Origin: Coriobacteriia bacterium
Lineage (GTDB): Bacteria > Actinomycetota > Coriobacteriia > Anaerosomatales > PALSA-660
Direction of reading: 5' to 3'
NCBI GenBank assembly: GCA_025361885.1
Contig: JANYJF010000049.1
Location: 1-39,958, forward strand
DNA length: 39,958 nt
Positions 18,553 to 26,941 of this stretch are shown here, piece by piece; position 1 is the stretch's first letter; each line of letters begins with the position of its first letter. The notes below the pieces were generated by a model, which was not told where the DNA came from, did no database searches, and worked only from the letters and a program-made list of their open reading frames with translations. Made by a program: the position numbers and the translations under genes.

Positions 18553-19488
18553 ATGCGCATCGACAAGATCAAGGTTCGGCGGGTACTGGCCCTTGTGGGC
18601 ATCGTCCTTCTGCTCGCTGCGATGCTCGTGCCGGCTGTAGCGCTCGCGCGGGCCGGTGGCGGTCACGTCGGCGGCTCCTCGGGCGGCTTCAGCGGCGGCA
18701 GCTCCGGGGGCTTCGCAGGCTCCTCGGGCGGTTTGCTGAGTGGCTCTTCCCGCTCGTCGGGAGGCGGCATCGGAGGCTGCTGCGGCAGCGGGTTCGTTGT
18801 GGTCATCGTGCTGATCGCCGTGGTCATCTGGGTCATCATCTCGATGCGCAAGGGTGGCGGCTCGAGTGGTGGTGGCGGTAGCGAGATCTTCACGCCCCCG
18901 GCTGGCGGACAGATGCCTGTAGGCGACCCCTTCTTCGAGATCAAGGCGGCCGACCCGAACTTCAACACCGAGATGTTCTTCGGACGCGTCAACGAGATGT
19001 TCATCGCGATCCAGTACGCGTGGATGAACCGCAACCTCGAGCCGGTCAGGCGCTTCCTGTCCGACCAGCAGTTCTCGGTCCTCAACAACTCGGTGCAGAC
19101 CGACTATGTCGCCAAAGGGCAGATCAACAAGCTCGACAACATCCACATCGACCACATGGAGCCCGTCGAGGTCCTCAAACAAGGAGACTATGACTCCGTG
19201 AAGATGCTCGTCACCGCCACGGTGATCGACTACACGGTCGACGAGCGCACAGGCGCCCTGATCAACCCGAAGGAGCTGGGCGACGGCAAGACGCCGACGA
19301 CGTTCCAGGAGTTCTGGACGTTGATGCGCAAGTCCGGGGTGCAGTCCAAGATGGACGCGACGATCACCAAGTGCCCGAACTGCGGCGCGCCGGTCACCGA
19401 CGGCAACTACGTCAAGTGCGCGTACTGCGGCGTGCAGATGAACGACCCGACGCTTGACTGGGTCCTCATGCGCATCGAGCAGGTCTAG
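18553..19488 (+). CDS. Tim44-like domain protein with signal/TM, Gly-Ser-rich linker and C-terminal zinc ribbon
   Basis: MRIDKIKVRRVLALVGIVLLLAAMLVPAVALARAGGGHVGGSSGG..., TM VVVIVLIAVVIWVIISM, Tim44-like region, KCPNCGAPVTDGNYVKCAYCGVQMNDPTLDWVLMRIEQV. Confidence 0.85.
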   Translation: MRIDKIKVRRVLALVGIVLLLAAMLVPAVALARAGGGHVGGSSGGFSGGSSGGFAGSSGGLLSGSSRSSGGGIGGCCGSGFVVVIVLIAVVIWVIISMRKGGGSSGGGGSEIFTPPAGGQMPVGDPFFEIKAADPNFNTEMFFGRVNEMFIAIQYAWMNRNLEPVRRFLSDQQFSVLNNSVQTDYVAKGQINKLDNIHIDHMEPVEVLKQGDYDSVKMLVTATVIDYTVDERTGALINPKELGDGKTPTTFQEFWTLMRKSGVQSKMDATITKCPNCGAPVTDGNYVKCAYCGVQMNDPTLDWVLMRIEQV

Positions 19489-19528
19489 TTGCGCGAGACC
19501 GTCACATCATGACGACCGCGAGCCTGCG

Positions 19529-20842
19529 ATGATCGTATCCGCCGACTGGGTCCTCCCGGTCTCCGGTCGCCCGATCCGCAATGGTGCCGTCTGGTCTCGA
19601 TCGAGCAGGATCGACACGGTCGGACACGTCGACGACGTGGTGGCGGCCGCCGGTCCCAGGGAGACGCTCCAGCGCTTCGCCGGATGCGCGATCATCCCCG
19701 GACTCGTCAACGCACACACCCACCTGTCACTCACGGGGCTCGCCGGTCTTCTCCCCGCCCGCTCGCAGCGGGAATGGAACGCCACGCTCTCCACCGCCCT
19801 GCGCGCGTTCGAGGACGACGACTTCTCCGCGTGCGCGGCGGCGGGTGCCCAGCGCTGCCTCAGGTCGGGAGTGACGGTCGTTGGCGATATCGCCTTGGGT
19901 CCCGAGTCGCTCGCGGCGTGCGCGGACGCCGGGCTGGGAGGCGTCTTCTACTGGGAGGTCGCCGGCATCAAAGCCGAGGACTTGTCCGGGGAGCTCGCCG
20001 ACCGGGAGTTCCCCACGAACCCCGGTCGCTCGAGTGCCGCGCGGGCGCGCTGGGGCGTTTCCCCTCAGACCGCTCACACCTCCGGGCCGGCGCTTCTGCA
20101 AGCTGCGCACCGGGTGGCCAGCGCGCACCGCCTCGGCTTCGCGCTGCACGTCGCGGAGTCCCCGGCGGAGATGGAGCTCTTTCGCTTCGGCACCGGCTCG
20201 TTGGCGGCGAGCGCGCACCGGCTCGCGCACGGCTTCGCCAGCCCGGGCACCGGGACCGTGGAGTACCTCCTGCGCCTGGGCGTCCTGGACGGCACCATCG
20301 CCATCCACTGCACGAACATCAGCGAGCGCGACGTCGTGCTGCTCAAGCGGCACGCACGCGGCGTCGTTCTGTGCCCTCGCTCTGACGCCCTGCAGGGCAA
20401 TGGCCGGGCGCCGGCAGCGGCGCTCTCACGTGCCGGCGTGCGGATGGCTGTGGGCACGGAGTCGCTCGCGGTCGCGCCGGACCTCGACATCTTCGCGGAA
20501 GCGCGTGCCCTGCGCCAGCTGGATGTGACGCTCACGCCGGCGCGCATGCTCGAGATCATGACCCGGGAGGGTGCCGCGGTCCTGGGCGTCGAAGACGCGT
20601 TCGGTACGCTCGAGCATGGGAAGCAGGCTGACCTCGTCATGCTCGACATCGGAGCGACCACGGACCCCGAAGCGGCGGTCGTCAACAAGGGCGGGCCCGA
20701 TCGGGTCGTCGCGGTCATCTCCGGCGGCCTGTGGCGCGTGCGAGACCGCAAGCTCGTATTCCCCTCCGATGGGACCGAGCGGGCGTGTGCCGCAGCCGGG
20801 CGACGTGCCTCCGATGCGCTGTCGACGAAGGCACCCGACTGA
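19529..20842 (+). CDS. Amidohydrolase superfamily protein (chlorohydrolase / aminofutalosine-deaminase-like)
   Basis: AIIPGLVNAHTHLSLTGLAGL, ALHVAESPAEMELF, IHCTNISERD, LCPRSD, PARMLEIMTREGAAVLG, GTLEHGKQADLVMLDIG. Confidence 0.85.
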   Translation: MIVSADWVLPVSGRPIRNGAVWSRSSRIDTVGHVDDVVAAAGPRETLQRFAGCAIIPGLVNAHTHLSLTGLAGLLPARSQREWNATLSTALRAFEDDDFSACAAAGAQRCLRSGVTVVGDIALGPESLAACADAGLGGVFYWEVAGIKAEDLSGELADREFPTNPGRSSAARARWGVSPQTAHTSGPALLQAAHRVASAHRLGFALHVAESPAEMELFRFGTGSLAASAHRLAHGFASPGTGTVEYLLRLGVLDGTIAIHCTNISERDVVLLKRHARGVVLCPRSDALQGNGRAPAAALSRAGVRMAVGTESLAVAPDLDIFAEARALRQLDVTLTPARMLEIMTREGAAVLGVEDAFGTLEHGKQADLVMLDIGATTDPEAAVVNKGGPDRVVAVISGGLWRVRDRKLVFPSDGTERACAAAGRRASDALSTKAPD

Positions 20843-20863
20843 GCCTTCATGCTCCTTGACGGA

Positions 20864-20901
20864 CGAAGAGAGCGGCGCCCCCAGGGGCGCCGCTCTCTTC
20901 G
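20864..20901. terminator. Bidirectional terminator between convergent amidohydrolase and livF genes
   Basis: CGAAGAGAGCGGCGCCCC-CA-GGGGCGCCGCTCTCTTCG, perfect 18-bp arms. Confidence 0.9.
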
Positions 20902-20926
20902 TGAAGGTGACGCCGCGGGCCGGGGC

Positions 20927-21634
20927 CTAGGTCTCGCCGAGATATGCCTTGCGGACTTCCTCATTCTGCAGCAGGTCCTTGCCGGGGCCGGTGAGCTTGA
21001 TGGTCCCCGTCTCGAGAACGTAGCCACGATCCGCGATCGCCAGCGCCATCGCCGCGTTCTGCTCAACCAGAAGGATCGTGGAGCCCGACTTGTTGAGCTC
21101 GACGATCGTCTCGAAGATGAGCTCCACGATCACCGGCGCCAGACCCATCGACGGCTCATCGAGCATCAGGAGCTTCGGGCGAGCCATGATGCCGCGAGCC
21201 ATCGCTAGCATCTGCTGTTCGCCGCCCGACAGCGTGCCGCCCTTCTGTCCCGCGCGTTCCCTGAGACGAGGAAACATCTCGAACACGCGATCCATGTCGT
21301 CCTTGATGCCATCCTTGTCACTGCGAAGGAACGCACCCATCTCAAGGTTCTCCGTGACGGTCATGCGCGCGAAGATGCGCCGCCCCTCGGGAACCTGGAT
21401 GACGCCCTTCTGCGTGACCTTGTGGATCGGCATGCCGGAGATGATGCCACCCTCGAACTCGATGGAACCGTGCTTGGGCGCGAGCGCCCCCGAGATGGTC
21501 TTGAGCGTCGTCGACTTGCCGGCCCCGTTCGCGCCGATGAGCGTGACGATCTCGCCTTCCTGGACCTCCAGACTGATGCCCTTGAGGGCCTCGATCTGGC
21601 CGTAGAAGGTGTGGATGTCGTTTACCTTGAGCAC
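20927..21634 (-). CDS. livF: Branched-chain amino acid ABC transporter ATP-binding protein LivF
   Basis: MLKVNDIHTFYGQIEALKGISLEVQEGEIVTLIGANGAGKSTTLKTISG; LSGGEQQMLAMARGIMARPKLLMLDEPSMGLAP. Confidence 0.96.
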   Translation of the reverse strand: MLKVNDIHTFYGQIEALKGISLEVQEGEIVTLIGANGAGKSTTLKTISGALAPKHGSIEFEGGIISGMPIHKVTQKGVIQVPEGRRIFARMTVTENLEMGAFLRSDKDGIKDDMDRVFEMFPRLRERAGQKGGTLSGGEQQMLAMARGIMARPKLLMLDEPSMGLAPVIVELIFETIVELNKSGSTILLVEQNAAMALAIADRGYVLETGTIKLTGPGKDLLQNEEVRKAYLGET

Positions 21635-21653
21635 AGTCTTCTGCTCTTCCTTC

Positions 21654-22439
21654 CTAGCCCTGGGTTGCCAGCATGGCCTCGGCGCCCTTGCCGAGATACG
21701 CCTCGACGACCTTGGGGTTCCGCTGGATCTCGGCCGGCAGTCCCTCGGCGATCATCTCCCCGAAGTCCAGGACGTAGATCCTGTCGGCGATGTCCATGAC
21801 GACTTTCATGTCGTGCTCGATGAGCAGGATGGTCACGCCGGAATCCCGGACGCGCCCGATGAGCCTGGTCAGCTCGACGCTCTCCTGCGGATTCATTCCG
21901 GCCGCCGGCTCGTCCAGGAGCAGCAGCGTCGGATCGGTGGCAAGCGCCCGGGCGATCTCGAGCTTGCGCTGCTGCCCGTACGGCAGGTTCTTGGCCAGTT
22001 CGTTCGCCTGCTCGGCTAGCCCGACGAACCGCAAGCGATTCATGGCCTCGTCCACCGAGGACTGCTCCTCGCGCTTGAACTTGGCGGTGCGAAGGACCGC
22101 CTGCAGAGGTCCCGCGTGCGTACGCGTGTGGCGGCCGACCATCACGTTCTCGAGGGTCGTCATGTTCGCGAAGAGGCGGATGTTCTGGAAGGTCCTTGCG
22201 ATGCCCATCCTGCAGATGAGGTGCGGCTTGCGACCGCCGACGGACTGTCCCTGGAAGGTCAGGGACCCTTCCGTGGGCGTGTAGATCCCGGTCAGCAGGT
22301 TGAAGAACGTCGTCTTGCCGGCCCCGTTCGGGCCGATCAGTGCGACGATCTCACCCGGCTCTATGTGCAGACTGATGTCGCCGAGTGCCCGAAGGCCCCC
22401 GAACATCATCGTCACGTTCTTGGCTTCGACGAGTGCCAT
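21654..22439 (-). CDS. livG: Branched-chain amino acid ABC transporter ATP-binding protein LivG
   Basis: VTMMFGGLRALGDISLHIEPGEIVALIGPNGAGKTTFFNLLTGIYTPTEG; YGQQRKLEIARALATDPTLLLLDEPAAGMNPQE. Confidence 0.96.
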   Translation of the reverse strand: MALVEAKNVTMMFGGLRALGDISLHIEPGEIVALIGPNGAGKTTFFNLLTGIYTPTEGSLTFQGQSVGGRKPHLICRMGIARTFQNIRLFANMTTLENVMVGRHTRTHAGPLQAVLRTAKFKREEQSSVDEAMNRLRFVGLAEQANELAKNLPYGQQRKLEIARALATDPTLLLLDEPAAGMNPQESVELTRLIGRVRDSGVTILLIEHDMKVVMDIADRIYVLDFGEMIAEGLPAEIQRNPKVVEAYLGKGAEAMLATQG

Positions 22440-22466
22440 GATCCCAGCCGGCCTCTCTCGTAAATC

Positions 22467-23654
22467 TTACAGGTCGTGGTCCGAGGTCTCCGTCTGGTGC
22501 TCGACGTCATACAGCGACTGGTTCTCCTCGGCTAGCACCTTCTCATCCTCGGGCGCCAGCTCCATCGCCCGTCGCTTCGAAGGCAGGAAGCCTTGCGGCC
22601 TGTTCGCCATCATCACGACCATCAGCAGACCGAACACGAGGAACCTGTAGTTCCCGATGAGCGACGCCTGCTCGGCCGTCAGCTTGACGATGCCCGAGTT
22701 CGCGAGGCCGCGGATGAGCTCCGGGACGCCTTGGATGATGATCGCGCCCAGGATCGCGCCCGGGATCGAACCCATGCCGCCGAGCACGATGATGCAGACG
22801 ATGAAGACGGACTCCATGAACGTGAACGACTCAGGGCTGACGAACTGCTGGAAGTTGGCGAACGTCACGCCGGCGACACCGCCCCACAGCGCGCCGAGCG
22901 AGAACGCCCAGAGCTTGGCGACGGTGATGTTGATGCCGACAGACGCGGCCGCGACCTCGTCCTCGCGCATGGCCACCCAGGAGCGGCCGAGGCGGGAGTC
23001 GTCGAGCCGACGGACCACGAACACCGTGAGGCAGCACAACAGCACGATGATGAAGTACCAGTACAGGTTGTTGGAGAAGGCGAAATCCAGACCGAATCCG
23101 GTGAACCGTGCATTGTCTATCAGCCACTGCAGGCCGAACGGAGACGTGATCATCTGGCCGGCACGCGGGAGCCCTGCGGCACCGTTGGTCAGGCCGCCAG
23201 CATCGTTGGTGATGACGATGCGGACGATCTCGCCGAATCCGAGCGTCACTATGGCGAGGTAGTCACCGCGCAGCCGTAGGACCGGAGTGCCCAGCGCGAT
23301 ACCCGTGGCCGCGGCGGCAAGGGCCGCGATCGGCAACGAGATGAAGTACGAGAACGGCGCCAGTGCCGGCCATACGTGGCTGATCACCTCGGCCGATAGG
23401 ATGCCCACGTAGGCGCCCATCGCATAGAAGGCGATGTAGCCCAAGTCGAGCAGGCCCGCGTAGCCAACGACGATGTTGAGGCCCAGCGCGAGCATCACGT
23501 ACAGTCCGATGACGGCCATGATCCGGACCATGAAGATCTGGCCCATGCCCTGGAACACGACCGGCACGAAGACGACCGCCAGCCCGGCGAGGGCGAGCAG
23601 CGCCATCTTCGTCCGCGACATCTTGGTCGTCGACACGCTTGTCCTGATGTCCAT
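22467..23654 (-). CDS. livM: Branched-chain amino acid ABC transporter permease LivM
   Basis: LGLNIVVGYAGLLDLGYIAFYAMGAYVG; LRLRGDYLAIVTLGFGEIVRI; start probably MDIRTSV at 23654. Confidence 0.95.
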   Translation of the reverse strand: MDIRTSVSTTKMSRTKMALLALAGLAVVFVPVVFQGMGQIFMVRIMAVIGLYVMLALGLNIVVGYAGLLDLGYIAFYAMGAYVGILSAEVISHVWPALAPFSYFISLPIAALAAAATGIALGTPVLRLRGDYLAIVTLGFGEIVRIVITNDAGGLTNGAAGLPRAGQMITSPFGLQWLIDNARFTGFGLDFAFSNNLYWYFIIVLLCCLTVFVVRRLDDSRLGRSWVAMREDEVAAASVGINITVAKLWAFSLGALWGGVAGVTFANFQQFVSPESFTFMESVFIVCIIVLGGMGSIPGAILGAIIIQGVPELIRGLANSGIVKLTAEQASLIGNYRFLVFGLLMVVMMANRPQGFLPSKRRAMELAPEDEKVLAEENQSLYDVEHQTETSDHDL

Positions 23655-23673
23655 CTTGCTTCCGCCCATCGGC

Positions 23674-24660
23674 CTACACCTTCTCGACAACGGATTCGCC
23701 GAGCAGACCGCCCGGACGGAAGATCAGGACGAGGATCAGGATCGCGAAGGCGACGACGTCCTTGTAGCCGGAGCTCAGGAAGCCCGCCGCGAGCGACTCG
23801 ATGATCCCGAGCGCGAACCCGCCAAGGATGGCACCGCGCAGGTTGCCGATGCCGCCTATGACAGCGGCGGTGAACGACTTGATGCCCGGCAGGAAGCCCA
23901 TCGAGAAGGACACGGAGCCGTAGTACATGCCCGCGAACACGCCGGCGACCGCGCCGAGTGCCGGACCGATGAAGAACGCGAGGGCGATGACGCTGTTGAT
24001 GTCGATGCCCATCAGGCCGGCCGCCTCGCGGTCCTGCGAGGTGGCGCGCATGGCCTTGCCGATCTTGGTCCGCGCCACGAACGTGTCGAGACACGCGAGC
24101 AGCACGAGCGTGGTCACGAGGATGAGGATCTGGAGCGTGGAGATGGATACTCCGCCGCCCAGCTTGATGTCATGTACGGGCATCACCTTGGGGAAGGGGA
24201 TGGCTTTGGAGTCGATCCACAGAAGCACGGCGTTCTGCAGGAAGATGCTGACGCCGATCGCCGAGATCAGAGGAGCGAGACGCGGCGCGTGGCGCAGCGG
24301 CCGATAGGCGAACCGTTCGATGAGAACGCCCATGAACCCCACCGCGACCATCGCGACCCCGAACACGATCACGAAGCAGATGAACAACCCGAAGCCGCTG
24401 CCGGTGAAGAACACTCGCGCGGACTGCATGCCGCTCATGAACGGAAGCACCTTAGCGGCATTCGTGATGATGGTCTGGTTGGTGAGCAGCTGGAGCGTGA
24501 AGAGGCCCACGTATGCGCCGCTCATGAACATCTCCGAGTGAGCGAAGTTGATCATGAGCATGATGCCGTAGACCAGCGTGTACCCGAGTGCGATCAGGGC
24601 GTACATGCCGCCCAGCGTCAGCCCATTGACCAGCTGCTGACCTATGGTTGATGCGAGCAC
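23674..24660 (-). CDS. livH: Branched-chain amino acid ABC transporter permease LivH
   Basis: LVNGLTLGGMYALIALGYTLVYGIMLMINFAHSEMFMSGAYVGL; MRATSQDREAAGLMGIDINSVIALAFFIG. Confidence 0.96.
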   Translation of the reverse strand: MLASTIGQQLVNGLTLGGMYALIALGYTLVYGIMLMINFAHSEMFMSGAYVGLFTLQLLTNQTIITNAAKVLPFMSGMQSARVFFTGSGFGLFICFVIVFGVAMVAVGFMGVLIERFAYRPLRHAPRLAPLISAIGVSIFLQNAVLLWIDSKAIPFPKVMPVHDIKLGGGVSISTLQILILVTTLVLLACLDTFVARTKIGKAMRATSQDREAAGLMGIDINSVIALAFFIGPALGAVAGVFAGMYYGSVSFSMGFLPGIKSFTAAVIGGIGNLRGAILGGFALGIIESLAAGFLSSGYKDVVAFAILILVLIFRPGGLLGESVVEKV

Positions 24661-24814
24661 GGCGCTTTACCGTCTTTCCTGAAGGCGTCAGTGGATCGAC
24701 GCCGGGATGTTGACACTACGATTCGGTGCGACGGGCACATGTCCTGCCCGATTCGGTCGTACGTCCCGACCATTGGCAGGCGTCGAAGAGGCTCCCTGTC
24801 GCTCGGGGAGCCCG

Positions 24815-24858
24815 GCCGGCTGGTCGTATCTGCCGGACCGGGCTCCCCTCAGAGCCTG
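24815..24858. terminator. Long hairpin between livK and livH (intra-operon attenuator/terminator or stabiliser)
   Basis: GGGGAGCCCGG-CCGGC...GCCGG-A-CCGGGCTCCCC located just 3' of the livK stop (minus strand) and upstream of livH. Confidence 0.75.
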
Positions 24859-24876
24859 GAGTTCAGCGCGCGATCG

Positions 24877-26082
24877 CTACTTCTTGAAGGGACCCCACTT
24901 GCCCGAGGTCACCGTGTACAGCGTGATGGCCTTGTTGGTGGTGTCACCCTTGGAGTCGAACGAGATCTTGCCCGTGATGCCCTCGAAGTCGGTCTTGGCG
25001 ACCGCATCGATGACGGCCTTCTTGCCGGCGGTCGTGGAGACCTTGTCGGCGCCGAGCTTGCCGGCAACCTCGACAGCGGCGTTCATGATGACCGTGGCGG
25101 CGTCATAGGAGTAGGCGTCGTACGCGGCGATCTCCTCGCCGGGGTACGCCTTCTTGAACTCGGCCGTGAAGTCCTGTCCCTTGGGGAGCAGGTCGAGAGG
25201 CAGGCCTACCGAGGTGGCGAAGTCGCCTTCGGCGGCAGTGCCGGCCAGCTTGATGTACTCACCGTCGTACAGGCCGTCGCCACCCATCAGCGGGACCTTC
25301 ACGCCACCCTCCTTGAGCTGCTTGGAGAGCAGGGCGCCGGAGTTGTAGATGCCGCCGTAGTAGACGATGTCCGGGCCGGCAGCACCGATCTTGGTGACGA
25401 GCGCCTTGAAGTCGGTGTCCTTGTCGCCGGTCTTCTCGCGGCCCGCGACCTTGCCGCCGTCCTTCTCGAACTGCTTGGCGAACTCATCAGCCAGGCCGAC
25501 ACCGTATGGGGTCGAGTCGTCGACCACGAAGGCGACCTTCTTGCTGAGGTCCTTGGACGCGGAGTCCGCAGCCGAGGGACCCTGGACAGAGTCGATGGTG
25601 CACACGCGGAAGACGTTCTTGAGACCCTGCTGGGTCAGCGCCGGGTTGGTGGAGGCCGGCGAGATCATGACCAGGTTGGCCTGGTTGTAGACCTTCGACG
25701 CGGGGATGGAGACACCGGAGTTCAGGTGACCCATGACGCCGATGACCTTGGAATCGGACGCGAACTGGTTGGCGACGTTGACGCCCGTCTTCGGGTCGCC
25801 CTGGTCGTCACCGGAGAAGACCTCGAACGTGATGCCGGCCTTCTTGGCAGCGGCGGAGGCGTTCACGTCGGCGATGGCCAACTTCGCGCCGCGCTCCATA
25901 CCTTTGCCGAGCGCGACTGCGCCGGCGGTCAGCGGGGCACCGACTGCGACCTTGACCGTGGCGGTCTTGCTGGTACCGGTGGAGGTCGAGGCAGTGCTGC
26001 CACCACATGCGGTGACCATCATCGCCATGACCACCAGGACGGCGATCAGCGCTACGTACTTACTGGCTTTGCCCATGCTCAT
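24877..26082 (-). CDS. livK: Branched-chain amino acid ABC transporter substrate-binding lipoprotein
   Basis: MSMGKASKYVALIAVLVVMAMMVTACGGS lipobox; VAVGAPLTAGAVALGKGMERGAKLAIADVNA; start at 26082 or 26076; the ORF-track start at 26307 is too far upstream. Confidence 0.94.
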   Translation of the reverse strand: MSMGKASKYVALIAVLVVMAMMVTACGGSTASTSTGTSKTATVKVAVGAPLTAGAVALGKGMERGAKLAIADVNASAAAKKAGITFEVFSGDDQGDPKTGVNVANQFASDSKVIGVMGHLNSGVSIPASKVYNQANLVMISPASTNPALTQQGLKNVFRVCTIDSVQGPSAADSASKDLSKKVAFVVDDSTPYGVGLADEFAKQFEKDGGKVAGREKTGDKDTDFKALVTKIGAAGPDIVYYGGIYNSGALLSKQLKEGGVKVPLMGGDGLYDGEYIKLAGTAAEGDFATSVGLPLDLLPKGQDFTAEFKKAYPGEEIAAYDAYSYDAATVIMNAAVEVAGKLGADKVSTTAGKKAVIDAVAKTDFEGITGKISFDSKGDTTNKAITLYTVTSGKWGPFKK

Positions 26083-26169
26083 CCCTTTCTCCGTAACACG
26101 ACACGTGCTGCTGCAAGAGCCTGTCTGCGACAAACCGTACACGTGCACTGGATACTCCCGCCCTCCGGG

Positions 26170-26196
26170 ATTCACGGAGTGTATCAGACCGTGAAT
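26170..26196. promoter_or_regulatory. Inverted repeat in the livK 5' region
   Basis: ATTCACGG-N11-CCGTGAAT, perfect 8-bp arms. Confidence 0.5.
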
Positions 26197-26234
26197 ACGG
26201 GCTACAAGACATCCGCACGACGGCTGCGGAATCA

Positions 26235-26260
26235 TGCATTTCGAATGCACGTAACGTGCA
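26235..26260. promoter_or_regulatory. Overlapping palindromes upstream of livK
   Basis: TGCAT-TTCGA-ATGCA overlapping TGCACGTAACGTGCA, sharing the central ATGCA. Confidence 0.5.
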
Positions 26261-26522
26261 TAAGCCCAGTCGTGTGCTAGTTTTCGAGATGGCATATACC
26301 GCATCAAGTATGCAATGACACCCGATGCATCCCGTCACAGATGGACGCCATTGAGCCCCGACGACAGGAACCGCACCCCCGAGATAGACCAACGACGGAG
26401 TACCGCGCGACGTCGGCCAGCTCGTGTCCGAGAAGGAATGCGACGACGCCGAGCGGTCCGAGGGCGAGCCCGTCGGACGCTCGCCCGCTGAGGACGCCCT
26501 GCCGTGGCGGAGCGACATGCTC

Positions 26523-26939
26523 CTAGATGTAGTACATGGGCGACGAGACCGCGTCGAGCTCGGCCTGCCGCTTCGACAGGGACGAGAGGTCCACGGCCTC
26601 GAGCTCGCTCTCAAGACGGGCGGCGGCCTCGGCCCACATCTCACTCACGGCCGAGCCCGTGATGCGCGGGACGTCGAGCACGTCGCCCTGCAGAGCCCGC
26701 ACGATCTCGGCCACCGATATCTCTGACGCGGGACGGGCGAGGGCGCAGCCGCCGCCCGCCCCGCGCTGACACGTGATCAGGCCCCGCTTCGCGACTGAGG
26801 TGAGCTGCTGCTCCAGGAAGCGTCGCGGCAGTCCGAGCTCGTCCGCCAGGTCCCCGGCGACAACGTACTCGCCGACGGGGACGGCCGCCAGCGCGGTCAA
26901 GGCGCGCAGAGCATAGTCGAGACGCTGTGAGACGCGCAT
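26523..26939 (-). CDS. Rrf2 family transcriptional regulator (CymR/IscR-like, lacking an IscR-type Fe-S Cys cluster)
   Basis: MRVSQRLDYALRALTALAAVPVGEYVVAGDLADELGLPRRFLEQQLTSVAKRGLITCQRGAGGGCALARPASEISVAEIVRALQG. Confidence 0.93.
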   Translation of the reverse strand: MRVSQRLDYALRALTALAAVPVGEYVVAGDLADELGLPRRFLEQQLTSVAKRGLITCQRGAGGGCALARPASEISVAEIVRALQGDVLDVPRITGSAVSEMWAEAAARLESELEAVDLSSLSKRQAELDAVSSPMYYI

Positions 26940-26941
26940 CG

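Noticed and set aside
24691-26280. 529-aa plus-strand ORF opposite livK
   Set aside because: Val/Gly/Asp-rich antisense frame; livK with lipobox and periplasmic-binding features is the real gene.
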